Positions 32,901 through 45,100 of a stretch of DNA of 64,000 bases are shown here, one piece after another. A program made the translations under genes and the position numbers. Positions within the stretch are counted from its first letter, which is position 1. The number at the start of each line of letters is the position of its first letter. The notes beneath the pieces were generated by a model. The model was not told where the DNA came from and ran no database searches. It worked only from the letters and a program-made list of their open reading frames with translations. This stretch comes from Paragonimus skrjabini miyazakii (taxonomy: Eukaryota > Platyhelminthes > Trematoda > Plagiorchiida > Troglotrematidae): positions 3,666-67,665 of the forward strand of contig JTDE01001036.1 in the NCBI GenBank assembly GCA_014338405.1, given 5' to 3'.

Positions 32901-35900
32901 TTCGTTGTAATTGTACATGTGCGTGCGTACAAATTACTTGATAACGGACAACAAGCGTAAAGCCATGGTGTACGTTGTACAGTGTTAAATGGAGGCAAAG
33001 GAATGTTTGATCTAAGTGGAGTTAGTAAAAGAGTACCTTCAGAATCTTTCGTAACTTTAAGGAGTAAGCATGCACATACACTTTCCTTGCAGCAAAGCAA
33101 CTGACTACGGCGCGCTTACCCAAAACCACAGAACGAAAAATCTCATGCAAATGAAAATCAGCGTTATCTTAATGAGTCAAAACTAACTCCTACTCAATAT
33201 TTCGTCGTACTAATGTTCTTTTTATGACTATACCCAAATCAATAACACATTCAACGTTTTTACTATCAGAAGACTAAAAGCCATTCATTTCACAAAGATA
33301 TGAGTATAGACTACAAGCTTGACCTATATATCTCTGAAAATGTGAAACTGACGTTAATTGCAATATACTTTAATTCCCTAAAATGAGCCCTGGACGGCAA
33401 CATTTCAACAAAGTACCACAATATATCATTGCATACTGTAAAGTCTAAACAAACGTTCAAAACCATACAGTGGTTCTACCACTGCATCCATTTGATAGCG
33501 CCACAACTATTATGCGGATTAAACCAGGGATTAGTTTTTTCTTGTCACCTATGCACACAAAATGACAGAGGGTGATGGAAAAATCAAGGAGTTCAGGCAC
33601 AAAATTGAAGTTTGTTTATTCAGAACTCAAACACTGTTTCTGGTTTAAACGTCTCAAAGATCCTTGCGCATCGGAACAGAGCACCCTGTCGAATACATAG
33701 GTCAACTTCGAAAAATATCCTCGAAAGCTTTAGTGAATGTTTTTGTTAAATGTAGCAACAACTTTCGTCAAAGCACATTTGATGGTGATTCGACATTTCT
33801 GTTCATGCACGGTTGTCATCATTACAAGCCTTTTCGTGGCACCTCACTTCTTCCGTTTGGTTCTCTTTGGGTACTTTTTTAGAGTTCACAGGTATTCACG
33901 GCTTATTAGGTTGAAGTACTGCTGATATGTGGAAACTTATATATGTTTTCCTCTTTGCTGGAAAGTTGTATAGCTCGAAACCTTCATTGGAAAGCATTCG
34001 TTGCAAAGTTAGTGGATATAAAACTTTACATTTCATCTTTCAAAGTTTAGCAGCCGCCAAAAACAGAGACTGTCTTCCTTGAGTGAACAATACTATTGTT
34101 GTAGGGACAACATCACATGTTGGAGAATACGATGGCCTAATTCAGGTAAACTTCATTGAAGAACCTGCTTACAACAACACGAATTTCGTAATCATTTGCT
34201 TCTGTCTAACGTTTTGTAATTGAAAATCAACCGCGGCATAGCGATTTGTCGTAGAATCACATGATCTTATAACTTGGCAAAATCGTTGTGAGCTGCCAAA
34301 AATGGCAATTTGGTTAAGATATACGGCAGCACAAAAACATTATTCACTGAAGATTTGCAGCAACCGAAAAAGTATTTAAATGCTTTCCCGATCAGCTTAT
34401 AGATAAAACACAAAATGTTTCAAGTCGTTAATTCTGACTCGTATTATTTGCTAGTAGGTGTAAGGTTGATCAATAGTTTACGGACGATTCGAGGGTGCAG
34501 TTTTGTTTTTGTCCATTTAGTCGTATTTGCTACTCCCACAGTACAAAGGTCCCATCGAGTGCTGGTCATTGTAGCCACTCAACTGCAATCGTTCAAAATC
34601 CCTTGCAGCCGTAGCACTTGGATGATCAAGTTGGGCTTAGTGATCTGAAGGTTTGTAAGCTCAGCCACATTATACTTTTGTAGATGTGGCATTTGCTGAG
34701 ATAAATCATGCACAATCTGTGTTCCTGTGGCTAAGATAGCGGAACTGTGGTTCGTGGGCTAAATCTGATTTCACAATCGATTTTGTGGGTAAGGGTTGAC
34801 AAGCTCGAACTAGTGAGCTTTACAACCGAAGTCATTCTGCAAGCTGTCCTACAACAATCCTTCTGTTTTGAATCAAACAGCGTATGAGATGTGGTCTAAA
34901 TTATTTTACTAATCGCCAAATAGTTCGCTGATTACAGTGTAAATAAAAACACAAAGTTTTGTTGCGTATTTAGTCTTCTGAAGCAATGCACATGCTCACT
35001 TATCAGAAACATGCAATTTCTATTGACCGTCAGACTCAAACCATTTCATTAACCGATTGGGCATTCTTTAGCTTGATTTGAGTTAAATAGTGCCAATGTG
35101 GGCGTTGTAACAAACACTTCTCAACCGTAACTTTGTCGTATAATGCTACGCTTAAATTTTCGCGTTGCCATTAAAAATCAGGGTAATGTTTCTTCCTTAT
35201 TCTAAAATTTATGTGCTTTTTGAATTTGAATAGAACAGCATGATACCAGTGTTTGATGGATATCTGTTTCTCAAAAGATGTTATGCAAAATGATGCCAGC
35301 CTATTTGGCCTGCAGAGAAAACTTCAAGCAGTTTGGCCGATACACCGTGAGACCTAGTTGTCCGAATTTTTTGTGCGGTTAGGTGCACTTACCATCATGC
35401 TCACTTAATACACAGAGTTCAGATTATCATTTCAATACAGTTGAAACTAATTCGTTAAAGTTAGATAATCAAGGCTGAGATACTTTCTAATTAAACAGGA
35501 CCCACAGATGTTTGCAACTTTTGCCTTCGATAAGGGTTTCAGCGATTCAGCTCCAAAATAAAGCATCAGAATGAAGGTCAACTCCATTAGATCTTCCAAT
35601 TTTGTATCGTTTGTTGTGAAGAAAAAAATTCAGTTACTTGACCTTTACTGCATGAAATAAAAGGAAATAAATTCTTATCCTAAAGAAAACTTACAATTCT
35701 CAATGTAGGCTGTCATGCCGCGTTGGGCATGAAGTGTGTTGTTTTATGCTTGTAAGTTATCTGAAGATCCCGGTTTGCAAAGCAGATTAACTCCATATAA
35801 CACCTGATAAAAATCTAACGTAGTTTGTCAACAGATGCTGAAAATATACTGTAATGAATCTACTGAGAAACTCTCTTGACAATTTGATAGATTCTTCCAG

Positions 35901-36272
35901 AACGTAGAGAAAATTAAAAATCTCCACAGAATTTATCTGTTGAACTAATAGCTGCATTATTTACCAAGATACAAAACATTATTTTATTCAATATTGACAA
36001 AACATATCTAAATGAATGAAGCTAAACTGTGGATGTGAGATACTAAACTGTACCTTTCTGACAACCTTATAAACTCCTACTAATAAGCCACAACAGATTA
36101 ATACTCAGTGCATCGCTTATGTAGGAAAACTGGGGGGCATCCTTTGTTTTGTGAAATATTGGCGGTACACAAATTGTTTAGTTTGATTATATTTTCGAAG
36201 TCAACATTTGTTTGGTATGAAGGAGTTTGGTGCGCGTAAATGTTTTTGCAAAACCCCAAACCTTTATCTCAG
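29990..36272. other. No recognised gene
   Basis: The longest frames are 31521-31802 plus (93 codons, hydrophobic) and 34415-34648 plus, neither with convincing splice sites. A minus-strand stretch near 34580-34720 reads QIVHDLSQQMPHLQKYNVAE then LTNLQITKPNLIIQVLRLQG and is mildly coding-like but unassigned. Confidence 0.4.
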
Positions 36273-36501
36273 ACTTCAAGAATATAAACGATTCGCTTTT
36301 TTCGTAACATTAGCTTCTTTTCATGCAAAAATTTCACACTTCAGCATGGAACATTCCTTATTCTCCCGCTATCTTCTCCATACATTATCACATAACTTCA
36401 CTCTCGAGAGAGATAAAGGAATGTATGAATTGCATTCTGGAACGTATCGTTTTACCGCATTTAATTTTAACCCCCAGCGTCATGTGAATAATGACTATTA
36501 A
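36273..36501 (+). CDS. Possible terminal exon, unknown protein
   Basis: After a good acceptor (AACCTTTATCTCAG) the plus strand is open for 75 codons to a TAA at 36501. It reads LQEYKRFAFFVTLASFHAKI, then MEHSLFSRYLLHTLSHNFT and ERDKGMYELHSGTYRFTAF. The open frame also extends left of the acceptor to 36208. No AATAAA signal was located close by, and no family was recognised. Confidence 0.3.
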
Positions 36502-36903
36502 ATCCAGTGAGAACTTCATCAGTTATATGCTATGTGTAATAGTGTTCCTTTTAATACAACCAAAATGATTCATGGTTGCAAATTTCAGTTATTTTGATAA
36601 ACTCAAACACAGATTATTAACTTTGACTAATTGAATTGATTGAAGTAGAGAAGAACCGTGAATCAGACACCACAATTCATGCTCTAAAGAACTGCTTAAG
36701 TAATCTTTCTAGTATACTAAGGTTGACGACTCAATACCTAATTGAAGTGATGTAACATTATCAAACACAAATTGCTGTATCCGTTATGTAGTAACAAAAA
36801 ACGTTGCAACCTGAAAATTAATGACCGCATATCTTCAAAAATGATAACTTGCATTAAAATGTATCACTTTTTAATAACGCAGTAAGAAGACGGACAGAGG
36901 TAG

Positions 36904-37380
36904 ATGCTAGCATTTCATATTGCCTTTACAGTTGGGAAGGTTGGGAACAAGAAAGTCTACATTGAAACACCATTCAAGGGTGACACTTCTTCACTTCGAA
37001 CAACAAAACGCCTCGTCGACTCCAGTAAGCGAGCATACAATGCTGCTGAAATCATAGTCGTTGAACGACCTTGTAAACTATCGTTACCTTCAATAAAGTA
37101 AGAGCAACTTATTGGTGCCAACTCACACCGTATTTATCAATTTGTATGTAACTGCGGCGGAAGTTACATTGGCAGAACCGATAGGTGCTGGAACTCTAGG
37201 ATGAAGAACATGCCGAAATGGGTTCAGGATGTGACTGCGCAGTCTACTCCCTCGTCCCGGGATCACACTAATACGCGTTTCCTGTGTTTAGCTGAGGCGG
37301 TCGCGATCAGTCGTCTCAAGCCAGCAATGTGTGTACCAAAACAATTATATGTAATATTCAATTTGAACATTACCCACAAC
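36904..37380 (+). mobile_element. PLE 3' fragment: linker and GIY-YIG end
   Basis: The plus strand reads YIETPFKGDTSSLRTTKRLV then RAYNAAEIIVVERPCKLSLP (linker). After a frameshift comes the GIY-YIG core, YQFVCNCGGSYIGRTDRCW, with SYIGRT as the YIG motif, then MPKWVQDVTAQSTPSSRDH and EAVAISRLKPAMCVPKQLY before a stop at 37381-37383. It is 5' truncated and lacks the RT. The last ten or so codons lie inside the left arm of the palindrome at 37352-37781. Confidence 0.8.
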
Positions 37381-37781
37381 TGATCGCAGCTGTCGCATCC
37401 CCATAGACTTTCCAGTCGGCCCCTTTCGAACAGCAGAAGCACTAGACTCGAGTTTCGCTCTCATTAGAGCTCGTCAGTAGTGCATATCATCGCCAACGCC
37501 GGGACTCGAACCACGGACAGCGAAAGTGGTTGAGCGTTCACATGTGATAATTCGGTCGTGGTTAACGTGAGGTCAATGGCGCAGTGGTAAACACGGTTGC
37601 CTCATAAACAGCATGTCTGTGGTTCAAGTCCCGGCGGTGGCGATGATATGCACTACTGACGAGCTCTAATGAGAGCGAAACTCGAGTCTAGTGCTTTTGC
37701 TGTTCGAAAGGGGCCGACTGGAAAGTCTATGGGGATGCGACAGCTGCGATCAATTGTGGGTGATGTTCAACTTGAAAATTA
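37352..37781. repeat. Large palindrome with tRNA-Met-like core (arms 37352-37520 and 37612-37781)
   Basis: The arms of about 169 bases are reverse complements with few mismatches, around a 91-base spacer. The outer ends of the arms are the 3' end of a PLE coding region. The inner parts are tRNA-like: the plus strand has box A TGGCGCAGTGG, an anticodon-like loop CTCATAA (as in tRNA-Met) and box B GGTTCAAGTCC at about 37572-37641. The left arm holds the matching box B (GGTTCGAGTCC on the minus strand). This looks like a tRNA-derived SINE-like unit joined to a PLE 3' end and present as an inverted pair. It is not a normal tRNA gene, since the arms of the cloverleaf do not all pair. Confidence 0.8.
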
Positions 37782-38686
37782 ACCAAATCCCCGACTACTC
37801 ATCAGTAATTATATGTAAGCCTTAGACTCCCATGGGCCTAATAATTTTGCGTTGTTGTTCCACACCTAATTTGCTATGTTATTTTCTTCATCCCTCACTC
37901 TAATATTGTCATATATATGTTCCTGGCTATTGCTATTTGGTACTGAAGAGGCAATACGAAATGCTAGCATCTACCACTGTTCGTCTCCTTATTGCTCTAT
38001 TCAAATTTGTGAAGTGAACCAAATGTTTCGAGTTCCATTTTTCATTAATAAACGGAAGTATTAACGTTAAAATGTGGAACGGAGAGCGTTCGGGTAACTG
38101 TTTTGAATCAGCACTCATATAACGTTTAAAATACTATCAAATATCTTTCGGCAAAACTGATGTGCTGTGATACACTGTGCTATTTGGTCAAACTCAATTT
38201 GAAGACATCAATGAAATAACATTTCCACGAAAGCTGGAAGGAAAGGTTATAACCGGGTGTTAATCCATTCAACTGTGGCTAATGGAAATGGAGTTAACCA
38301 TTTTGCTGAGGCAATTCAGACTTCAATTTTCCCTTAGATTTTTTTGTAACACCAATGCAACACACAAAAGAACTCACCAGTGTATGTTGGTGTGAATTAT
38401 TTCACTTTTAAATTAGTTGTTTCCAACGTAGTTGGGTTACATTCAAGTAACATATCACTCCATGTTTCACCTTTGTACTACTCAGACAGGCCAATTTCTA
38501 ACATTTTACGAAGTGTTGCTCACTATCTTCCAAAAGTACGTGATTGAGTACACTTTCAAGGAAGACTGTTATAACTCACTACATTATCCAATACGCAGTT
38601 GCCAAGTTTCTTATAATTTTGCATCCGTTTTAATGAAGTTAGTAGTCTTCTCTAGAGTCAAATCGACGCATCAATGAAATTACGAA
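37782..38686. other. No recognised gene
   Basis: Two frames of 60-81 codons (37876-38064, 38432-38677 plus) have no splice support. Nothing was recognised. Confidence 0.45.
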
Positions 38687-39204
38687 TATGAGCATTGTGG
38701 AAAAACAACTTGAGATAATGCGAGCAGAATCAAATATAAAAATGTATATACCTAGGTGTACTCTAAAATATTTGACCGACAAAATATTCGAGTGTGTGCA
38801 GCGTGCAAGGAGGTCTGAACGACACAAACCTCTTGATCGGCGACCATGCATGTTTACTTATTTATGCCCACCTACGAATGAGCGATATGTTGCCGAATTA
38901 AAACTGATGAACTTCAGTCTGATCCATTGGATAAGAGGTCTCTGCACCAGTTGCGTCGTTGTGTCACAAGAGTTTGGTCATTATCGAGCATGAAAGCGTT
39001 GTGGCCGCTACGCCTCTCAAAGTCTGAACTGCCAAAACTATTGTGGGGTACTTCAACAACTTCATCCAGGTGGTCGAATTCAGGTCCGAATTGACTTAGC
39101 TAATGGATCTGCAAAGCTTCCAGAGAGTGGGACGAGTATGACGTTAGAGATAGCCTTGCAGAGGGAAAAGATTCCCGAGTTCAACCATGCTGTTGTTTAA
39201 GAGC
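38687..39204 (+). CDS. Coding-like segment, unknown, possibly decayed
   Basis: The plus-strand frame 38688-38993 reads MSIVEKQLEIMRAESNIKM and KIFECVQRARRSERHKPLDR. Downstream, in other frames, are QSDPLDKRSLHQLRRCVTR (about 38918-38980) and QLHPGGRIQVRIDLANGSAK then LPESGTSMTLEIALQREKIP, with a stop at about 39204. The composition is protein-like, but the pieces lie in different frames without obvious introns. It may be a pseudogene or an unrecognised transposon rather than exons. Confidence 0.25.
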
Positions 39205-41152
39205 ACTTAGCTTAAGTGCTTAATGTGTCACCCAAATCTGGGCCATGTCGGTACACATGATGTCCTAAACCAAGTTGTTACATAAGTATAAGAATTATGA
39301 ACAAACCGCGCATTCGATTAGTTCATGAAGTGGACGCCACCAACCTTTCATGAAATATTCAAAATTACTTACGGTACTAGAATGTCGACACTCAAACTGT
39401 CAGCTAATACTGCTAACCAGTTCCTGGTTGTAAACTATCTGACTGTCAGTTAGGCCAGTTAATTGTACAGTCTTCCAATCACCATAAAGATATGATTCGT
39501 GAAAGAGTACGAAGATAATATGGAATCTTAGTGATGTGTGCTGTAAGTGTTGAAAGTGCAGACAGTGATGAAACAAGTTTGTTAGGCGAACACAGTAAGT
39601 GACTTAAGAAGCCAGTGATGATTCATTCTTATCCGCAGCTGGAATTTATGTGTAAGTTGTAATCGTAAAGGTCACGGTTCAAGTGAACTGAGAAAGAAGG
39701 TAAAGTTTCAATTGCTGTCCGCTTGACATAGAGACCATTAATTCTTCGGTTGAACCAAGACTGCGTTAGAGTATTCAGACAACACAATAAACTTCCGAAC
39801 AGTTCGCGGTTTCAAAATGAAATTTGGTGGTATGACAGAGCACGATGTGTGGCCCAACGGATACTGCTATTCTATGATAGCAGCGGAAAGTTTTAGACAT
39901 TCAGAAACCATAAGTTATTTGATACACAATTAGGTTGTTACGAAATCTGAACTGCTTCTACTAGTGAACTAGTATAAATGAAGGCACAGAAAGTTTAAAG
40001 CGAAAATAATCACATCGATTTGCACCAGATACTCAAGAAAGTGATCCACATTTTGAAAAGAACTCTTCAGTAACGTTTAACAAGACTACGGTTGTTGCAA
40101 AAGGATAACAGATAAAGCCAAATATAGCCTACGCAAATTTAGTCACGCAGGTCAGAATTGTCCCATTATAAGTTTCGATGGAAATTCACTTTCAAAATTA
40201 GAAGATTTTACGGGATTTTACGTTCTGTTCTTGAGAACACTCAATAGAAAGGTGGGTTACCCAATTACTGTGGAAAGCTCGACAAGATCACAGGCAATGG
40301 GACTGTTGTTCACGGATCTATCAGAAAGAGTTCATTAATTGACGTAATCTGGTGCATTCACTCCCCTTGAGTAACTGTTATGATATTGACTGCTGTCATT
40401 CAAGCAATCCCCTGCAGTGAAACCGACTTTCTTTTACGAAGGGAGACATGGTTGTTTCAAACGTGGTATCCTAGAGTTATGCATTGTTCTGCATGGATTC
40501 AGGCGACTGTTTCACAAAGTTCAAGGCAAACAGTCAAGTTGTTTGTTTACAATAAGGAGATTGTACTATGTGATGTATATGCTGTGAAGCGTTCGCTAAC
40601 CACAGTTCAGAGGATAGACGAACCTGCTAGCTGTAAAACGTTCTAGAAGTACATCTGGAGTAGTAGTGAACTGTATTGCTCGACCGCATGCTAGGTGAGA
40701 ACGGGGTGTAACGGATGCCACATAAACCGACGACAACTTTATTGTCTAAATTAAATCATACTTCGGCTTGTAGGCCACAGACATAGCCAGAATACAATGA
40801 CATTATAAGTTTGATGTAACACTCGATGAAAAATTCACCATTGAACCGGCAGCAAGTAGGCAATCAAAGTTTTCCGACAACTCAACATCTGATGTGGAAA
40901 CTAGATTCACTTAGAAGTTAAATATGACTGATAGTAGCATAATTGTCACAACAGATTCGCGTAAGGTCGGTATAGGGATGCACTAAAGCACGAAGAATGT
41001 TTTGTCGAAAAGAAAAGATGGTTTATAATTTTTACCTATGTATATATATATATACAGTTTTCAGTTTTTATAGTTCATGTCTCTAGTCATATGTGAAAAG
41101 ATTGAGATGTTATTGAGGATTTAAAATTCGAAGATGATAATTTTTAAGAAGT
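39205..41152. other. No recognised gene
   Basis: The frame 40380-40646 plus (88 codons) is unassigned. A block at 40708-40760 (GTGTAACGGATGCC ... CTTTATTGTCT) has LTR-end-like features on the minus strand (AATAAAG) but no partner was found. A (TA)n run lies at about 41040-41054. Confidence 0.4.
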
Positions 41153-42118
41153 CACTTATGCTAACAGCTGTTTTCGGTCATTCTCATTGGGCCTTTACAA
41201 TTACACAGCGTACATGCGTTTTATATATGAAAAATTAGAGCAAGTCAAATAGGTTATTAGAATCATAGACATGGGGCAGATCACGGTTTACTGAAAGGGG
41301 CTGTGAATGTTGATGAATTTATGGCATAATCACCCGTGCCCGCCATGAGACATGCATTCAGGGGTGTTAAATGGTTCACGCTTGCTTGGGTTTCAAGTGG
41401 GTGTGGAATAGTTGGTCAATGGAGATGTACGGTTGGCACGAACTGTTTTTGGGCACACAGACAGGGGTTGTAGAGTCTGGTGGCAATTGCCTCGGCCGTT
41501 GACAACAGCCGCAATCTGACAGCTATGGAGTGAGTTAGACGGACGTTGTAGATGACTCGGAAGGCTTCATCCGGCTCAATTCGATGACCAGTGTCAAGTA
41601 AATGAGAACCGGTTGCACTGGAAATGGACTTCATCAAACCGTTGCGAAGCCTTTTTGGGAGGTGTTCATTTTGTGATTCTTCCAACGTAACCTGCTTGAC
41701 AACAACAGTCGAGAGAATAAACACAAAAAGACGAAGAAAACATAGGCAAGCTGTCTTTGAGGTGTGGCATCAGTACCCGGCAGGTATTAAACGATACGAT
41801 GACCCGTGCTGCAGGATAGACAATGTCGACTGCATTAGAAACTCGGCGGGTGATAATTTCGCTTGTAGCTTCCTCCTTGTATGATAGGGTGATGAAGACA
41901 GGCTTTTTATCTATCGTCTGAACAATTTCACGCGTCACCTTTGGTTGCATGTTCCTGTCTGGGAATCGTTGCGGATACCCAGTAGACTGTGATCTATCCC
42001 ATGTATACGATTCTAATAACCTACTTGACTTGCTCTAGTTTTTCATATATAAAACGCATGTATCCTATGTAATTGTAAAAGCCCGATGAGAATGACCGAA
42101 AACAACTGTTCGCATAAC
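41153..42118 (-). mobile_element. PLE 3' fragment (GIY-YIG) between about 140-base inverted repeats
   Basis: The minus-strand coding part (41976-41416) reads VFITLSYKEEATSEIITRR, VYPAARVIVSFNTCRVLMPH, LPMFSSSFCVYSLDCCCQAG and YVGRITK. After a one-step frame change it reads EHLPKRLRNGLMKSISSATG, HLLDTGHRIEPDEAFRVIY and STAEAIATRLYNPCLCAQKQ. This is the complete GIY-YIG domain (CVY/YVG motif) of a PLE with almost no decay, so the copy is young. Arms 41153-41294 and 41980-42118 are inverted copies of each other, sharing for example TTTTCGGTCATTCTCAT and ACATGCGTTTTATATATGA. The element is 5' truncated just after the RT. Confidence 0.85.
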
Positions 42119-45100
42119 TGGCTCCCTATGAATTCTATGGGAATCTGGAAACGATTATAATTTTTATTCAAGGTTTCAACTCAAATGTAAACGACTACAT
42201 TACGAAATAAATCACCTTGTAGACAAGTTCTCCTCGGCAAAGAAGTATATGTTATGTCAAGCGGTCACGCGACTAAAAACATGCAATTTTTCACATACTG
42301 AGATATTGGATATGTTAATGTAATCCAAGGTTTTGTGCACAGTAGAGGATTCTCTTTAGTGGATCAAGTTAATCGAAGATTACGAACAGCACAAAAGTAG
42401 GGCGCAGCAATTCCAAAGAGGATTGGTCAAACTCTGTTGGGAGGATAAGTGGTGTAAAAAGAGAAACATCTGATAAGTTTGGCGCTCAATACTTGTAGGC
42501 TACATGCGTGTTTAAACGGTGCTGAAATCTTAATGCAGCAGATGAGAAACTGAAAAGTGTCAGGGATATGTGCACAGGTCTAGACAACACTTTAGGTTCC
42601 GTAGGCTTGGTACGTCCCGACGTCCAGGTAGTTCTAGTTAACCCATCTTTGTGCGGTCGTGATAAATTATTAATCGGAACGTAGAACTCACTTCATTTGT
42701 TTGTGAACTAACTGTCAAGATTTATAATGAGGCACATCGTTGCAAAACGCGACATTTAACGAAGCACATCACCCCACAAAGGTTCCGGCCTACTGGACAA
42801 AAAGTTCTGAATTGTTTCAGAAGGGTCAGGGGTCGAAAATATTTGAACAACATGAAACCTACTCTAAACAAAAACCCAACCAAGAGAAACCACCAAAAAA
42901 CTGGTTGTAATTTTCAAAAGAGTGGTGTAAAGAAATCGTTGTCATTGAATTGGTCAGCCAAACACTACACTCAAAAGACTATGAATAACGTGCTGTTTCA
43001 GGCAATATGTACACTACTGTCTTGCATGCTAATTGTCTAGCCGGTAACTGTAACTGATTAGACGTGGATTTCGAGAAAAAGAAATTATGCCGTCGTGGCA
43101 CGGTTTTTAACTTAGCATGAAGGTTAAGTAGAATGACTGGTGGGTGGTGCGAAAGAACCTTTGCTCAATGGACAGGAATATGTGGGGCGGTTGAACGCTG
43201 CCATCCAGTACATTTTATCAGATAATAATGGCATCAACAATGGCTTCATGTAAGTCTGTAAATTAGCTCATATAATTCATAAAGCAGATGACTGTAAATT
43301 TCTGATGTCTCAATATCGTCACTGGCAGCAAGTAAGTGAGAAATGTATAAAGCCGGGTGGAGGTTTCACTGTAACCAGGATAAACTATGACAGTATTCTG
43401 ATATGTTGTAATATGGAACAGCCGAATTATTCCGTTAGTTAGCAGTTAAAACATGAGGATTATCAAGAACTTCCACATAATCAATATAAACGAAACTTTA
43501 TAAAACCAGTTAAGTACACAACGATGCATACGTACAAAATTTGCCCCGCCATTTCTTCATGTGTCTTATCTTACAAGTATCTTACAAATATATATCAAAA
43601 TACAAGTAATCATAAATGTAGATGAACAATTTAATTACCGCTCAAAGTTCTGGCCAACACTAGGAAGCACATGTGGCCTGAACGTACAAACGTGAGAATT
43701 TGTTTGTTCGAAATCTTTCGAACTTTCAAGTTTCACATATGAGTGGGTGAATGGGTGTATTTACAACAGTCTCGCAGAAACTGAAATTATTCACGTTCCA
43801 TAAGACTTTCACCACTGAAAGTCCGAATCAACGTTTGACTGTTTTTGTTCACACGTTCCCGTCATTTGTCAGTTTACACCTTATCTAGATTTTTGGCAGG
43901 TAGTACAATTAGCTCACGAATGTGGTCTAATTGAGAGCGACACTGTAGTCCAATATCACAAATTCAGCATACAGTGGAATTCAGTATTTACTTTTGTTCA
44001 GTTGAGTATTTAAACAATGTCACACTACGGAATAACACCACTGCATATATCAATATGAGATTATGCAACAAAGACCACAATCATCATCGTTGTATCACAG
44101 TACTGCGATATTTATTTCAACAGCAAATCATCAGGTATGAAATATAGAAATATTTTGTACTGATGGCAGTGACAAGTCGCAAACTTCCTCTGGTAGGTAG
44201 TACGATCTGAGCGAGTTATTTCCACTTAGTTTCGTCAAAAATGTTTGTTATTCGTTAAAAATTCCCGTAACACTGCAAGCATTCACATGTAGCAATATTG
44301 TGATTTGGTGCACTTAGTGGACGAACAGAAAATTCACGAGCTGAAACAAACTTTCAATATTTTTTACTGTCATCACACATAACAACGAAATACTACAAGC
44401 ACGCATTGAGCTGAAACCGAATTAATGAGTACCGACATTTTATTGAACTGACAGAATATATGATACAAAAACTGAAGAAAAAATGAAGCGACCATCAAAA
44501 TTTCGTAGGCCATCGGTGCAAGTTTTCATCGAGCAGTTAGTAATAGCTCAATGAACTCGTGCCATTAAAAACTATTCAATTTATACTGACGCGGCCCAGT
44601 GCATTTGCATCTATTTTTTCTACTAAAGATAAACATTGCACGATCAATTAAGCTGTGTTTAACTTTCATTGTCTGGCCAAATTAGCTAGTTTTCTAAAAG
44701 CTTTCGATGTCTGTATTGGACCAGAATGGCTGTGAACATGTTCATGTGCAGCGGTGAATTCCAGTAGCATTAGTTCGTCAAATGTTTTATCAAAGAAATC
44801 ATAATCTCAGAAAAGCCACCATTAAAAAATTTACAAAAGCTAACAAAAAATTATTGAAATACCTTTCGGTTATCCTGTACTATTTCATATGGTTACCATT
44901 CAATTTTGAATTTGCCATGAAGTATTGTGTGGAAATTGATTCCTGAACATTATGTGCTGGAGTTATTGCTTGTCATGTGTTTTCGTTCTTATTCAGGTGT
45001 TACTTCAACAAGTGAGTTAATTACATGTGACATTTTCATATAATTATTCGTAAACATGTCTGTCTAATTGAGAATAACACGATTATTTGATGCGTTAAAA

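Noticed and set aside
37571..37641. Functional tRNA-Met gene
   Set aside because: Boxes A and B and a CAT loop are present, but the acceptor and anticodon stems pair poorly and the unit is part of a repeated palindrome.
38639..38851. Minus-strand open frame of 70 codons
   Set aside because: It overlaps a longer plus-strand frame with more protein-like composition and has no splice support.
41040..41054. Microsatellite (TA)n
   Set aside because: Only about seven units. Similar short runs at 2746-2760 and 17108-17119 are common in AT-rich DNA.
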